Source of the DNA: Plotosus lineatus
Lineage: Eukaryota; Chordata; Actinopteri; Siluriformes; Plotosidae
Length of the DNA: 64,000 nt
Assembly: GCA_024760905.1 (NCBI GenBank)
Contig: CM045745.1
Coordinates: forward strand, 11,775,282-11,839,281
Reading direction: 5' to 3'
Position 1 is the stretch's first letter. Each line of letters opens with the position of its first letter. Below are positions 23,239 through 34,371 of the stretch, piece after piece. The notes beneath the pieces were generated by a model. It had not been told where the DNA came from and searched no databases. It saw only the letters and a list, made by a program, of their open reading frames with translations. Both the position numbers and the translations under genes were made by a program.

Positions 23239-23522
23239 CAGAAGGAGGCTTAACTCTTTAGTTTTTAGTTTAGTTTTTTAAGTTGTTTAATTCAGTAAAT
23301 TTTAATAAATGTGGCACATGTGAGCAAAATGCGGTTCATCTGGACCGCCGATCCCTCAAGGAATCAAGTTAAAGTTGAGTGTGGATCTCCGATCTGTCAA
23401 GCAGGGAATGCACTTTGAATTCCACATTTTAAAATGCTTTAGCGTCCTGCTTGTGGGCGTGGCCCGCAGTGCCATAATAAATATTTAATGTGTATTCAAT
23501 ACACATTTAATGTGTGTACTGC

Positions 23523-23569
<47 letters not shown>

Positions 23570-23886
23570 AGAGCGAGAGAGCGAGAGAGAGAGCGAGACA
23601 GGTGTGTGTGTGTGTGTGTGTGTGTGTTAATAAAAAATGTTTAATAATGGTTTAATTAATAAATATGTTAATAAAATGGTTTAATAAATAATTTTCTTTT
23701 ACTTTTAACACATATTTCATACAAAATGTATGTACGTTTATCATTTTTAAATTGTTTATGGGATAGTCTTGGGAACCTTGGAATGAATCAGGCGTTTAAC
23801 ATGTAAAATGCGCCTCTACTTACGAAACTCCCGCATTGCGAAAAATGCTCTGGAATGGATTAATCTCGGAAGTAGGGGGCCGACTG
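22590..23886 (+). mobile_element. pogo-D DNA element
   Basis: Left TIR 'cagtcgggcccctactta' and right end 'agtagggggccgactg' are inverted repeats. TA precedes the left end; the right TA is lost next to a (TA)n tract. The interior resembles pogo-A ('gcctcccattggctagg'). It carries a vestige of transposase coding, 'gatggaggcgattatttc' at 22960-22977 (MEAIIS), which is shared with the pogo-A copy at 36.5 kb. It has GT and GA microsatellites but no long frame. Confidence 0.83.
23523..23627. repeat. (GT)n-(GAGC/GA)n-(GT)n microsatellite in pogo-D
   Basis: Two GT runs flank a GAGA/GAGC run. A similar GT-GA tract lies at 23158-23240 in the same element. Confidence 0.9.
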
Positions 23887-23887
23887 T

Positions 23888-23888
<1 letters not shown>

Positions 23889-23939
<51 letters not shown>
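23889..23939. repeat. (TA)n microsatellite
   Basis: It fills the gap between pogo-D and pogo-B copy 3. Confidence 0.95.
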
Positions 23940-23943
<4 letters not shown>

Positions 23944-23944
23944 A

Positions 23945-24404
23945 CAGGGTTCCCTTGCTACTTCTCGCTTCAATTAATGCGGCTTCAGTGCATCGCGTTT
24001 TTTTTTTTAAATATTCATCGAAACAAAAAATAAGGAAATTGAGGGAAAGGTTAGGGAAAATGCCACAAAAACAAGGCCAATTATGCAAAAAAAAAAAAAA
24101 TCCTAAACGAACAAAAACAAAAAACAACCCAAAATCTCCCATCAAAACTATTTACATTTTTGTGAGGTCTTTATGTGTATATATATTTATATTTTATTTA
24201 CATCTTATGCATTATTTTTAATGTTTAATTGTTATTATAAGCATTTATAGCATTGAATATGTATTTATTGATATTATATGCACATATACATGTACGTATA
24301 CGTCAGTCAGGGGGGTTGGGGGGGGGGGGGGGTTGACCCTACTTTGCAGATTTCAGTGATCAGGATCTCGGTCCCAATTAACAGCTGAAAGTGAGGGATC
24401 CCTG
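23945..24404 (-). mobile_element. pogo-B MITE, copy 3
   Basis: Left end 'cagggttcccttgctact' and right end 'aaagtgagggatccctg' are flanked by TA on both sides. The orientation is reversed relative to copy 2. It contains a G-run at 24311-24332. The flank 24405-24673 is unclassified. Confidence 0.85.
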
Positions 24405-24685
24405 TATATTGCAATGGTTCAGGATCCAAATACATTTACAAAACTGTCAAATCATGCTGATACTGCTCCCCATCTATCTGCACAGCAGCTTTGGTCTGTC
24501 TTCATGGGCTTAATGATACACCTTTCTCCTAACTCATAGCGATCATACTTCATAGGCTTACGTGAGTCTTTTTCCGAACTGCCCATCCATCACACAGACC
24601 AGTCACTGACTTTAAAGGAACTGAATACAAGGAACTTGGTGCTCACATGCATACTCACACTCAGTAGGAAAACAAGAGCATCAGT

Positions 24686-25029
24686 ATGGGGCAGCGGTCG
24701 TCTAGTGGTATAGGGCGTTGGATCAATGATCCAAAGGTTGGCGGTTCGAGTCCCACTCTCCACAAGGTTGTCACTGTCCCCCCCAGTGCAGCTAACTAGG
24801 TTATCAAAGGCCGGCCATGTCTCTCACTGTCTATAGTGAGAGGTTCATGTAAAAGAACCATTGCTGACTTTCAACAAGAGTAGGCTGCAAAGCCGTCAGT
24901 GTATTTCCGCCCTGCGATATCCTGACGAGCCGTCCAGGGTGTACTCTGCCCTCGCCCAGAGTCGGCTGGGATGGGTGCCAGCCTCCCCACGACCCTAATT
25001 AGGATTAAGCGGATACAGAAAATGAACTG
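24686..25029 (+). mobile_element. S2 SINE
   Basis: Perfect 12-bp duplications 'aagagcatcagt' lie at 24674-24685 and 25030-25041. It has a complete head (B-box 'ggcggttcgagtcccac'), the common body and an L2-type tail 'ccctaattaggattaagc'. It is among the least degraded S2 copies here. Confidence 0.92.
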
Positions 25030-25041
25030 AAGAGCATCAGT

Positions 25042-25485
25042 CTTTCAGATGTGTAAAAAGCATTTGACTTGCTGTTATCATGTGGCACTTTGGTTCAGGG
25101 GTGGTTTATCTGTCATCTTCAGATTTCTCATAATCTTCTTTCAATGCTGCAGGCAGCTTCCAACTGACAGGCATAATAACTGAAAGACATTTTAAAACCA
25201 CTTTGACCTCTTACTCATGTTTTTATACCTGTATCCATTCCATGAGTATAAGTCTAATATGTATGTCTCAGTTAGTGGTTATTTACAGTTTTATTTTAAA
25301 AGGAAAGAAAGTGAGAGAGAAAGGTGGGGATAGGGATATTTTACAATCATTACTGTATTGTTTGTTCATGTATATTTTGTCCTTGGATCCTGGTGTTTGT
25401 AGTAAATAGTCTTTTTTGCAACCGCAAACAAGAGACTATGGGCAACATTAAATATTGACGTACTGTACATATTAGAAAACTTACA
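25042..25485. other. Unclassified sequence
   Basis: No recognisable element. Confidence 0.4.
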
Positions 25486-25622
25486 AGCAGGTCCATAAGT
25501 ATTTGGACAACGATACAATTTCGATATTTTTGCCTCCACGTATTCACCACATGAATACACTTGAAATTAAAGAACATCAAGATATGAAGTGTATTATTTT
25601 GGCTTTAATTTAAAGGGTTTCT
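25486..25622 (+). mobile_element. Tc1-like transposon end
   Basis: 'ggtccataagtatttggac' followed by 'ttgcctccacgtattcacc' and 'tttggctttaatttaaa' matches the terminal region of teleost Tc1-like elements. Only one end is present, cut by the next repeat. Confidence 0.6.
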
Positions 25623-25623
25623 C

Positions 25624-25762
25624 TGTCAGGTCAGGTCAGGTTTTGCCCTGCTACTGGTAATATATGCCAGTATAACCTGTTGCATGGTCAAGTGGTCGGC
25701 TGATCCTAAGGTTGAGGGTTCAAGCCCCACTCTCAACAGGTTGTCACTGCCCCCCATTAGAA
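25624..25762 (+). mobile_element. Chimeric SINE: S4 left end joined to S1/S2 head
   Basis: Positions 25624-25694 match the start of S4 ('gtcaggtcaggttttgcc', 'cctgttgcatggtcaag'). From about 25695 the sequence becomes the S1/S2 head ('ctgatcctaaggttgagg', B-box 'gggttcaagccccac', 'ggttgtcactgcc'). The joint falls in the A-box-like 'gtggtc' shared by both families. Confidence 0.65.
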
Positions 25763-26469
25763 ACTGCTACAATAAAACTATCGGATGCGCTGAATGAATA
25801 GAGCGATGACCAGATATGGACCTATCAGAAAGTGATGACGAGAATTTTACGATTCTCCTGCTCACTAACTTCATAAATGTTAAGACATTTCTGGCCGTGT
25901 GCTTTTGTTTATGTTCGTGTTGATTGGTTCAACGTGCCATATGCTAAAGTTGACATTTGCATTGATTGTCTTGATTTTACCATTGGGAAAATGTCTAAAG
26001 GAACAGCACCGGGAGGGAAAAGTAAAGGGTCTTTTATTAAAATTTATGCTGTTTTCTGTTTATTTTCAGCTTTCATGTAAGTAGTTTGGTTGATACCACA
26101 AAATGAATCATACAAATATCAGTAAAACTCCTTTATTGTTCTGTTATTATTCATGTTTTCCACCTCGATGGTAATAAGCACTTACCGTTCCACTCCACTG
26201 TTGACATTTTAATAAGCGCCCACCCACTCAATTTTTTAAGCACCCTAGGCACTTATCACGTCGAATACGTTAACTATTACATGGCCAGTGACAAAACAAA
26301 TGTGACTGAGCATTAAAAGGAGAACAATTGATGTTACACTTCTGATTAACCTACCCATGTTCCTGTAAATAGCAGTAAAAATAATAAAAAGAGCTTTTTA
26401 AGAGAAAATGACATTATATACAGTTGCATAAATAATGGATATTATATATTTATTAATAGAAGAGTTGTG
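25763..26469. other. Unclassified sequence
   Basis: Two overlapping frames of 61-67 codons at 25877-26084 have no familiar motif. No element recognised. Confidence 0.4.
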
Positions 26470-26825
26470 ATATGATAATGGCATAGCAGTTAAAACATCT
26501 GTTTCAAAGCAAGCAGGTCCTGGGTCTGAGTCCCAGACTCGGTGAGAACATTTCAGCGTGGAGTTTGCATGTTTTTCCTTTGTTAGCAATGATTTCCTCA
26601 GGGTACTACGGTTTCCTCCCAAAGTCCAAAGACGTGTACATTTGGATAATTGGCTGTGCCAAGCTTCCCCTACCTAAGTGAATGGTTGTATGTGTGTTGG
26701 CTATGCGGTGGAATAGCAAGCTGTTCACGGTGTTCCCCAAATTCAACCAAGGTAAGCTGAGCTAGGCTCTAGCCTCACTGCAACCCTCAAAAGAGTATTA
26801 AGCTGTTCAGCGAATGAATGAATGA
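26470..26825 (+). mobile_element. S5 SINE
   Basis: A degraded tRNA-like head ('ggtcctgggtctgagtccc') is followed by the core 'gtggagtttgcatgtttt' and 'cccaaagtccaaagacg'. The L2-like end is 'ttcagcgaatgaatgaatg'. Confidence 0.75.
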
Positions 26826-27410
26826 AATAGAATAAGGTGAGAAAATGTTTCTTTAGTTTTGACTGACACTCTCTAACATAAAGATGACATATAGTGGGAA
26901 TCAATGGGAATCAGGGTAAACATGTCCAAGGTTTATAAACAGCTGTGTGTACAAGGATTGACAAGAAGCCTGAACTCAACCCAAAATTTAATACAAGGTA
27001 ATGGTAGTAATAATTGTGGGAAAAATATGTCTTGATGAGCATGCATCAAGCATGTGTGAGCCTGTGAGACCGTAATGTGAATTTATAAGGTATTTTGCCT
27101 TATTCACAAAAGGAAAAATGAGCTGGAAGTAGCCTATGTCCTGCCAGTAAGCTTGTTATTTTTCTTAAAGAGTAATTACCTTTGGGAAAGGGTGGGAATT
27201 ACGCATAGCAAGACTGCCAAACATCTGCCTTCCTACCAGCCAAGGCCATTTTACATTTGAAACTGGGGGTGGGTATTGCCACCAATGAAAGCTTTGGGTA
27301 TAAATAGGCTCCTTTGTACACAGGGTGTGTGTGCAAGTATATGTATGAAATGGAGAGAAATTTTGAGTTTGTGCACCATGGATACTGAGTATATCACAAG
27401 TGACAGACTA
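26826..27410. other. Unclassified sequence
   Basis: No recognisable element. Confidence 0.4.
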
Positions 27411-27538
27411 CTCACTCACTCAGTCATTTGCCAAACTGCTTAATCCTATTAGGGTTGCAAGGAGGCTGCAGTCTCTCGCGGCCGGCAATGTGTGAAGGCG
27501 TGATAAACCCTCAACAATTCTCCAGACCATTGTAGGGC

Positions 27539-27605
<67 letters not shown>

Positions 27606-27765
27606 ATCACTCATAGCTAGTAAGCCTAATGTGCATGTTTTTGAAATGTGGGAAGATACTGGAGAACCTAGAGGAAACCCATGGAAGCACAGGGGGACAT
27701 GCACTCTCCCAGAAACACTCGAGCCGTGAACTCAGGACCTTATTGCTGTGAGACTGACATGCTAA
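27411..27765 (-). mobile_element. S5 SINE with internal (CA)n-(GA)n
   Basis: The complement runs from the L2-like tail ('ccaaactgcttaatccta') to a head remnant ('tgtgagactgacatgcta'). A microsatellite at 27541-27603 sits where other copies have 'cacacaaccattcacact', so it probably grew from that seed. Confidence 0.75.
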
Positions 27766-27766
27766 C

Positions 27767-27965
27767 CTAGGGGGTGTCAAACTCATTCCACAAAGGGTCG
27801 TGTGGCTGCAGGCTTTTGCTTCAACTAAGCAGCAGCACACCTGACTTGGCTCATTTAATCAACTGATCTGAGTCTTCAGGCAGTTGACTGGTCTCTGGAC
27901 AGAGGACACAGATTGACCAATCAACTGCTTGAAGACTTGGATCAGTTGATTAAATGAGCCAACAT
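27767..27965. mobile_element. hAT-like fragment with long hairpin
   Basis: It starts 'gggggtgtcaaactcatt', like the end of several vertebrate hAT elements. It contains an imperfect palindrome: arms about 27847-27892 and 27916-27963, with roughly 42 of 46 positions complementary. The other hAT end and target duplication are not seen. Confidence 0.6.
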
Positions 27966-28098
27966 GCTGCCTCAAATGACAGAACAGTATATTAATATAA
28001 TTACACAGTATGAGTGTTAAACCAACCTGATACTCTGCTGTCTGATACAAAACAGATTTTTGCAGCTGATAAAAATAAAGCAAATAAAGTAAGCAATA

Positions 28099-28607
28099 CA
28101 GGGATTCCTCACTTTCCGCGGTTAATTGGGACCAAGATCCCCCCGCGACTGTCGAATTCAGCGAAGTAGGATCAAACCCCTCCCTGAATGATGTATACGT
28201 ACATATAAATGTGTATATAATATCAATAAATACATATTCAATGCTATAAATGCTTATAATAACAATTAAACATTAAAAAATAATGCATAACATGTATATA
28301 AAATATAAATACACAGATACAGACACGCAGGCGTACACAGATGCACACCTCACATAAAAAATGTAAGTAGTTTTGTTGGGGGGTTTTGGGTTGTTTTTTG
28401 TTTTTGTTTGTTTGGGGGAGGTTTTATTTGGCGTTTTTTTTTGTTTGTTTTTTTTTTTGCTGGCCTAGTTTTGTGGCATTTTCTTTAACTTTTCCCCCCA
28501 TTCTTCCTTAATTTTCTTATTTTTTAATTCGATGAATATTAAAAAAAAAAAAGAGAGCGAACACTGAAGCCGCATGAATTGAAGCGCAAAGTAGCGGGGG
28601 ATCACTG
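28099..28607 (+). mobile_element. pogo-B MITE, copy 4
   Basis: Left end 'cagggattcctcactttc' and right end 'agcgggggatcactg' are flanked by TA. It has the full family layout, including 'gttaattgggaccaagat', AT-rich centre and T-rich right half. Confidence 0.87.
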
Positions 28608-28698
28608 TATATCAAAACGAGGCAAGCGTTTTTCAGAAAATAGTCAACCAGGTAGTGTGATGAAACAGAGACAGTTACTTTTATCCTCATAACATTTG

Positions 28699-28807
28699 GA
28701 GGTGTTTTATTCCATTTATTCTACAGTAATTTAGCAGCAACCACGTTGTTCAATTCAGAAAATGGTCGCTGCTGAGTTACTGGAGAATAAATGGAATAAA
28801 ACACATC
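28699..28807. repeat. Foldback repeat (45-bp arms)
   Basis: The arm around 'gtgttttattccatttatt' (28699-28744) is the near-complement of 28763-28807 ('aataaatggaataaaaca'), with an 18-bp spacer. Neither arm belongs to the families defined here. Confidence 0.75.
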
Positions 28808-28883
28808 ACTGATGCTACTTATGCTATAGCAGCTATAAACCAGCATTCTGTCATCAGCCTCCTTTCTTTACTTTCATTTAAAG

Positions 28884-29088
28884 CAGTGTTGCCCAACCCT
28901 TTTGAGCCAAGGCACACCTTTTACATTAGAAAAATCACGAGGCACACCACGGAACAAAAATGATACTGCCCTCTAGCAGAACAGCACTGTTACTACACGT
29001 TAAGTGAAATCGGTTAATCTTCCGCGGCACACCTGATGATTTCTCACGGCACACTAATGTGCCGCGGAACAGGGGTTGGGAAACACTG
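28884..29088. mobile_element. 205-bp hAT MITE
   Basis: The ends 'cagtgttgcccaaccc' and 'ggttgggaaacactg' are inverted repeats. It is flanked by perfect 8-bp duplications 'atttaaag' (28876-28883 and 29089-29096). The internal 'gcggcacacctgatgattt' repeats the 'aggcacacc' theme near the left end. No coding capacity. Confidence 0.92.
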
Positions 29089-29096
29089 ATTTAAAG

Positions 29097-30689
29097 TATA
29101 CCCGTAATGAACTTGTGTACCTAGCTCTTTAAAAACGATAACGTATGACATCAGCAGTTCTGTCAGGTAATGACCGTTCTTGCTTATTGTCAAGTACGTG
29201 TGAGTGCTGTAGTACTGTTACCTCTAAGCATGCACAGAAAAATGTTTCCTTCTTTTGTTCTATTGGCTGGGATGTGTGCAGCAGACACCAGTCTAGGATA
29301 ACACATTATGGACTAGAGCTGAGCTGTGTTGCCAGAAAAATGGTGAGTGCAAAGCATACAGCTGCGCAAACAACCAGCACAGAAATCACGGAAAAAAGAA
29401 CATAACATCGCAATTCAGTTGATTGAATTGAAGACCACTTCAAATCAACCTGTTATCAGTGTGTCTTCCAGGCAGAACTAAAACGGGATACAGTCTCAAT
29501 GGTCTAAAACCAGATGCAGTTCGCACAGAATTTCTTCAAAAAGTCAAAAGATGGGTTTTTCTGGTAAATAAGAACACAGTATCTTTTAAGGTTTGGGTTC
29601 TGTGGAGCATGGTTCCAAGATCTGGATATATTTGGTCCAGCTACCCTTTTAGAAAGTTTGTTGAACTTACTGCACGACCAGTCAAAAGTTGTAAGTTGAT
29701 TACAGTGACTGAGTGCATTCAAACTTTTGAATGGGTCTGTTCATGTTTGCAATCCATTAGCTTCATTTTTTACTTATTAGAAAACTATGGGCATGATACC
29801 GAAACTCTATGAACAGCCAGACTTTGACCAACACCTCTTGGCTTTAAATGCTGCATATAAATAAATGTCATGTGATCATGAAACTAACCAGAGAACAGAA
29901 GTACTGTAACAGTTTTTTTCCAATGGTGTTGAAGTGTGCATGTTTCCAAGTCTTCAGTTCAAAAAAAAAAAATTCTCAGTCACACATATAAGACAATTAT
30001 TGGGATATTGTTGGAGAGTTAGCCAACGGAAGCCAAAAAAAAGTGTCCTAGGAAATTATTTTATGTAAGTATTTACCTTTAATATTACAGTATTTCGTGT
30101 ATGCATTCACATCTGTCCCTGTAAAATGATGTAGTGTGCAAGTGAGCTGTCACAGAGACGCATGCAACAAATATGCTGTAACTATAATTATTTATAGCAA
30201 GTCGAAAAAGCATTCTGTTCAACATTGTGTTACCAAATGAGTAACTGATTTAAAAAAAAAAATCATGGTAGTATAGTCAGCAAGTTCAGTCCAGCACTCC
30301 AGCTCTTAGTGTAAGTGGGTTTGGTTCACTTCTTACTTCCTCTGTAGCATTTCGTTTTCCGGCCCCTGGCCTGCTTTATCTTTCCTTTGTACTTTTCTCA
30401 CTTTTTATTTGCTTTTTATTTGCTTTAGTCCCATCATCTTCCCGTGCAGCAGTGCCATCCAAAAATCTCTCAGTTCTCAGTTCAATCTTCTGGCTACTGA
30501 AGAATGGAAAAATCGCTTCATCTTGCAATAATGATGCTGAGTGTGCGTGTATAGACTGTATAGATTTGGGATAAAGCCAGATAGAAATAGAAAGAAGTGG
30601 AGGTTGACAGTTAATTTATTTATTTATTTGTTTTATTTTATTTTTTAGTATATACAATCAATCAATCATGGTGGTTGGTGTGAAGCAGT
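29097..30689. other. Unclassified sequence
   Basis: Contains a TTTA-rich stretch at about 30612-30650 and scattered A-runs. The 117-codon frame at 29459-29812 has no recognisable motif. No element called. Confidence 0.4.
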
Positions 30690-30853
30690 GCCTAAAGCAG
30701 GGCTCACCAACCTTTTTGAAACTGAGAGCTACTTCTTGGGTACCAATTAATGCGAAGGGCTACCAGGTTGATACACACTTGTGACATAGCAAATGTGCTC
30801 AATTTACCTTTAATTATATGTTATTATTAATAATTAATGATATTCATCTATGT

Positions 30854-31715
30854 CAGGTGTCGGGAACCTTTTTGACTTAAGAGAGCCAAAAAATAATAAT
30901 AATAATAATTAAAATCTAATCCTCTGAGAGCCAAATATATTTTTTAATACTGAGACCGACAATTTTAGAGTATAATACGACTCTGAATTTATTTTAAACA
31001 GCATTGTTATAAAGAAGTTATTGAAGAAAACTACTTCTTACTATTAATGTGACTTCTGGTACTGCATGGTTTTGCTGATGGCTTTGTAGTCTGGGTGATA
31101 CATGCTGAAGTTCAGGGTCATGAAGGTGTTTAGGCTTCCATCTATTACACGTGACCGCAGGTTGGTCTTGATGCTTTTCAGGTGTGAGAAGGAATGCTCG
31201 TGTGCGCATGTGGAGCCAAACGTGGTCAATACGACACGACTCACACACTGCAGTGTTTGTGACAGGAAGCGTGTCCCAAGGCAATCAGCTGGTCTGCAGG
31301 TTGAAGTTTTTTCATGTCTGTCCATTTGTGTTTTGCTTGCCAGCTCTGCTTGGCTTCTTGCACATGAGCTGATCAAAAATGAGGGAAATTTACCTCTTTA
31401 CTCAAAAACAACTTACACAGGCTTCAAGAGTTTCAAGGTCTCGGCCCCGCCCACACACTGGAGTACAGAAAGGATTGGCTCTCCGCTGCGCGCCACAGCA
31501 ACAAGTGACATTGAAAATAGATGTATAGATTGAAATGCGTGAGATTTATTTATGTTTTTGTTTTATTTGATGGCTTTTTTCTGTATTTTTATTGAAAGGA
31601 CAGCGAAATGATGTATTAGTTATTCTTTTAAGAAAGGCCACCTGATTTATCTGAGAGCCATGCAGTCATCAAAAGAGCCATGTCTGGCTCGCGAGCCATA
31701 GGTTCCCGACCCCTG
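30854..31715 (-). mobile_element. Inner hAT element
   Basis: The ends 'caggtgtcgggaacct' and 'aggttcccgacccctg' are inverted repeats. The 8-bp flanks ('atctatgt' and 'aacaggct') do not match, so one edge has probably changed since insertion. The family is the same as the 46031-47295 copy, and it holds a transposase C-terminal remnant on the minus strand. Confidence 0.82.
31044..31376 (-). pseudogene. hAT transposase C-terminal remnant
   Basis: The 110-codon minus-strand frame contains VLTTFGSTCAHEHSFSHLK followed by SIKTNLRSRVIDGSLNTF and a DYKAISKTMQ end. This matches the dimerisation domain at the C terminus of hAT transposases (the FGST.xCE.xFS..K.IKs..R.rL pattern). That domain lets the enzyme multimerise at element ends. 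The rest of the enzyme, including the catalytic domain and BED finger, is missing. Confidence 0.8.
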
Positions 31716-32183
31716 AACAGGCTCGCGGGCGACTCATGTTGTCCTTGTGGTGACCCCTGGCCTAAAGTGTATATTTTGAGTATTTAAAAGTTTTCATGTT
31801 GCTTTTACTATTGTTACTCTTTGTATGCATGAACAAATTTGCCCTTTAGCCAAAAATATTAAAATAGTATCCCAGTTGTTTGGTTTATGTTATTCAGATC
31901 CATACTAAAATGATATAAAGTCAGATATTGCTTTGAATAAAATGCTATATGTGGCTTTGCTGAACCTGGAAAAATATTTTGGCCAGGTGCTTTGAGAAAT
32001 ATGGCAAACAAGACACTATCGTAGCTTCCTGGAAGCCTACATCAAATGGACCCAACTCCTCTCCAACAAAGGCTTGTGTTGTCTCATGTGATATCACCAG
32101 CTTTTCCAGTTAGTGTGGGTGCTCAGACAAGGTTTAGCACTTCCCCCAATGCTCATAAATGCAGTATTGATACAATAATGGTT

Positions 32184-32528
32184 CAGTTCAGTTCATTTTC
32201 TGTAACCGCTTCATCCTAATTAGGGTCACGGGGAGGCTGGTGCCCATCCCAGCCAACTCAGGGCGAGGGCAGAGTACACCCTGGACAGCTCGCCAGGCCA
32301 TTGCAGGGCGGAAACACGCTGACGGCTTTGCAGCCTCCTCTTGTCGAAAGTCAGCAATGGTTCTTTTACATGCCTCACACGATAGACAGTGAGAGACATG
32401 GCCGGCCTTTGATAACCCAGTTAGCTGCACTGGGGGGGACAGTGACAACCTTGTGGAGAGTGGGACTCGAACCCCCAACCTTTGGATCAGCAATCCGGCG
32501 CCTTATACCACTAGACCACCACTGCCCT
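32184..32528 (-). mobile_element. S2 SINE in the LINE fossil
   Basis: Perfect 14-bp duplications 'atacaataatggtt' lie at 32170-32183 and 32529-32542. The minus strand has a complete tRNA-like head, body and L2-type tail. It interrupts the LINE fossil reading and so dates after it. Confidence 0.93.
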
Positions 32529-32796
32529 ATACAATAATGGTTGATCTGCAAATGCTACACTCATGGATGCTCTTTTATGTCAAATATGTTATCCTCACAG
32601 AAGAAACCGGACAGGTCCTACAAGACCTTGCACAATGTTGGTCTCTAAGGACATTGCTTTGGGAAAATGATCTTAAGTTAAATATCAAGAAGATGCAATG
32701 CATGGAATCCAGTGTGCACACCAGTAGTACCATACATGTAGACCGGAAGAATCTCAAGAAGAGTGTTGAATTTAAGTGCCTTGTATAATTTTACGT

Positions 32797-33123
32797 GACA
32801 GTTGTGGCCCAGTGGTAGTGTTTTGGATTACTTTCCCCAAAGTCAGGAGTTCAAGCCATACTATCAACGTATTGTCTCTGCTGTCTCCCCAGTGCAACTA
32901 ACTGGGCTATCAATGGCCAGCCATGTCTCTCACTGTCTATGATGATAGGAATGGAAAGAAGTCCACGTCAAGAATAAGCTGCATAGACATCACAGTATTT
33001 CTGCTCTGCAATGGCCTGGAGAGCTGTCCAGGGTGTACACTGCCCAAAGTCAGCTGAGACGTGTGCCTACCTCACCGTGACCGTAATTAGGATTAGCAAG
33101 TTCAGAAAATGAATGAATGAATG
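32797..33123 (+). mobile_element. Degraded S2 SINE
   Basis: The head 'gtggcccagtggtagtg' has B-box 'ggagttcaagccatac'. The body is diverged and the tail ends 'gaaaatgaatgaatgaatg'. It is more mutated than the neighbouring minus-strand copy, so probably older. Confidence 0.8.
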
Positions 33124-33600
33124 GATCATATTGCTTGGATGGCACCACCATGCTGGGCAGAAATGGTGCCAAGTCACTCAAGGTTTTTGTGACTGCAAGA
33201 TCCTGAAATAACTCAAAGCAAAGATATTCAAATCAATCATCTCACCAGTAGCCATGTATTGAGCCAAATGATACCCAGTCTACACCAAGCATGAGCAAAA
33301 ACAACACATCATGAATATGTTAATGCCACTGTGGACATTTGTTCTTACCTGGTTTTATTGCATCAAGAACAAGCACATCGAAAAGATAATGGATGTGCCA
33401 GAAGTTGTTGAGATGGTGCATGGAGCATGATGATTGGTATGTGGCCTGCAGTGATGACAACACAGCGGTGAAGAAAGTATGCCTGACTCAAGAAGCATTG
33501 GTTTGGCTACATTAAGGTGGATATGCGACAAGTCAGCCCGGTGTCCAAGAATTCATCAAATGAAGTGGAGATGCACCAAATTTAAAGCTAAAGAAGAAGA

Positions 33601-34371
33601 AAAGGGTCGCACCTCATGTACTGCTATTGGGCCTTTATCCTCTTCAAGGCCTTATCCTTGTCTTCTGCTCAGGACATTTTATGACTCTGTGGTAGCCTCT
33701 GCAATCCTCTACGCTGCCATCTGCTGGGCCCCGGGCAGCACAGAGCGGGACAGGAAGAGACTGAACAAGCTGGTCAGGAGGGCCAGCTCTGTCCTCGGCT
33801 GCCCACTGGACTCTGTGGAGGAGGTGAGTGAGAGGAGGATGGTAGCAAAGCTCACATCCATCATGGTCAACAGCTCTCACCCACTGCACCAGACTGTAGA
33901 GGAGCTAAGCAGCTCCTTCAGTGGACGACTGAGACATCCTCAGTGCAGGAAGGAGCGCTACCGCAGGTCGTTCATTCCCACCGCTATCAGACTGTACAAC
34001 GCCACTTTGTAACTGTCTGTGAAAATACCGGTTATGTGCAATAAAAACCCCGTGCACTTTAATCAACCACATCTACCCCACTGACTGTCAACCATATCAA
34101 CCCATCTACTCTGCACTCAGATACATTACACTTTAATATAGGCCAGTCTATAAAGTTGCTCCATTCTTTTCTTTTCTTTTATTGTTTAGTAATTTATACT
34201 ATTTATGTATCTATTTATTTATTTACTTATATAATATATGTATGTGTGTATGTTTGTACTTGTATCTATTTTTGCACCCCCTACTGATGGTACCTCAAGA
34301 GCCTGTAACAGTGAATTTCTCCATTGTGAGATTAATAAAGCTGTATCTTATCTTATCTTATCTTATCTTCA
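33601..34371 (+). pseudogene. CR1/L2/Rex1-group LINE 3' end
   Basis: The open frame through 34012 encodes the reverse-transcriptase C-terminal region. Motifs include LLRTFYDSVVASAILYAAIC, RLNKLVRRASSVLGC and YRRSFIPTAIRLYN, which are typical of fish LINEs of this group. The 3' UTR follows and includes 'attaataaagctgtatc'. The tail is (TCTTA)n at about 34350-34371. The 5' part is truncated. The frame is undamaged over about 135 codons, so the insertion is younger than the fossil it abuts. Confidence 0.85.

Larger units (their letters stand above)
30698..31759. mobile_element. Outer hAT element carrying a second hAT
   Basis: The left end 'cagggctcaccaaccttt' and right end 'ttgtggtgacccctg' are bounded by perfect 8-bp duplications 'gcctaaag' (30690-30697 and 31760-31767). 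Its own sequence is about 30698-30853 plus 31716-31759. The rest is the inner hAT element. Confidence 0.87.
31938..33600 (+). pseudogene. Old RTE-like LINE reverse-transcriptase fossil, in three pieces
   Basis: Piece 1 (31938-32169) reads like VALLNLEK.F..V and later V.VLRQGLALPPMLI, the RT blocks before the active site. Piece 2 (32543-32792) gives NDLKLNIKKMQCMESS and KKSVEFKCL, the block after the active site. Piece 3 (33124-33600) gives an ALYG/EMRML-like region in degraded form (SPVAMY, TKHEQKQHIMNM) and a decayed RLRW-like block. Two S2 SINEs split the pieces. Many stops and frameshifts make it clearly dead and older than the other LINE copies here. Confidence 0.72.
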
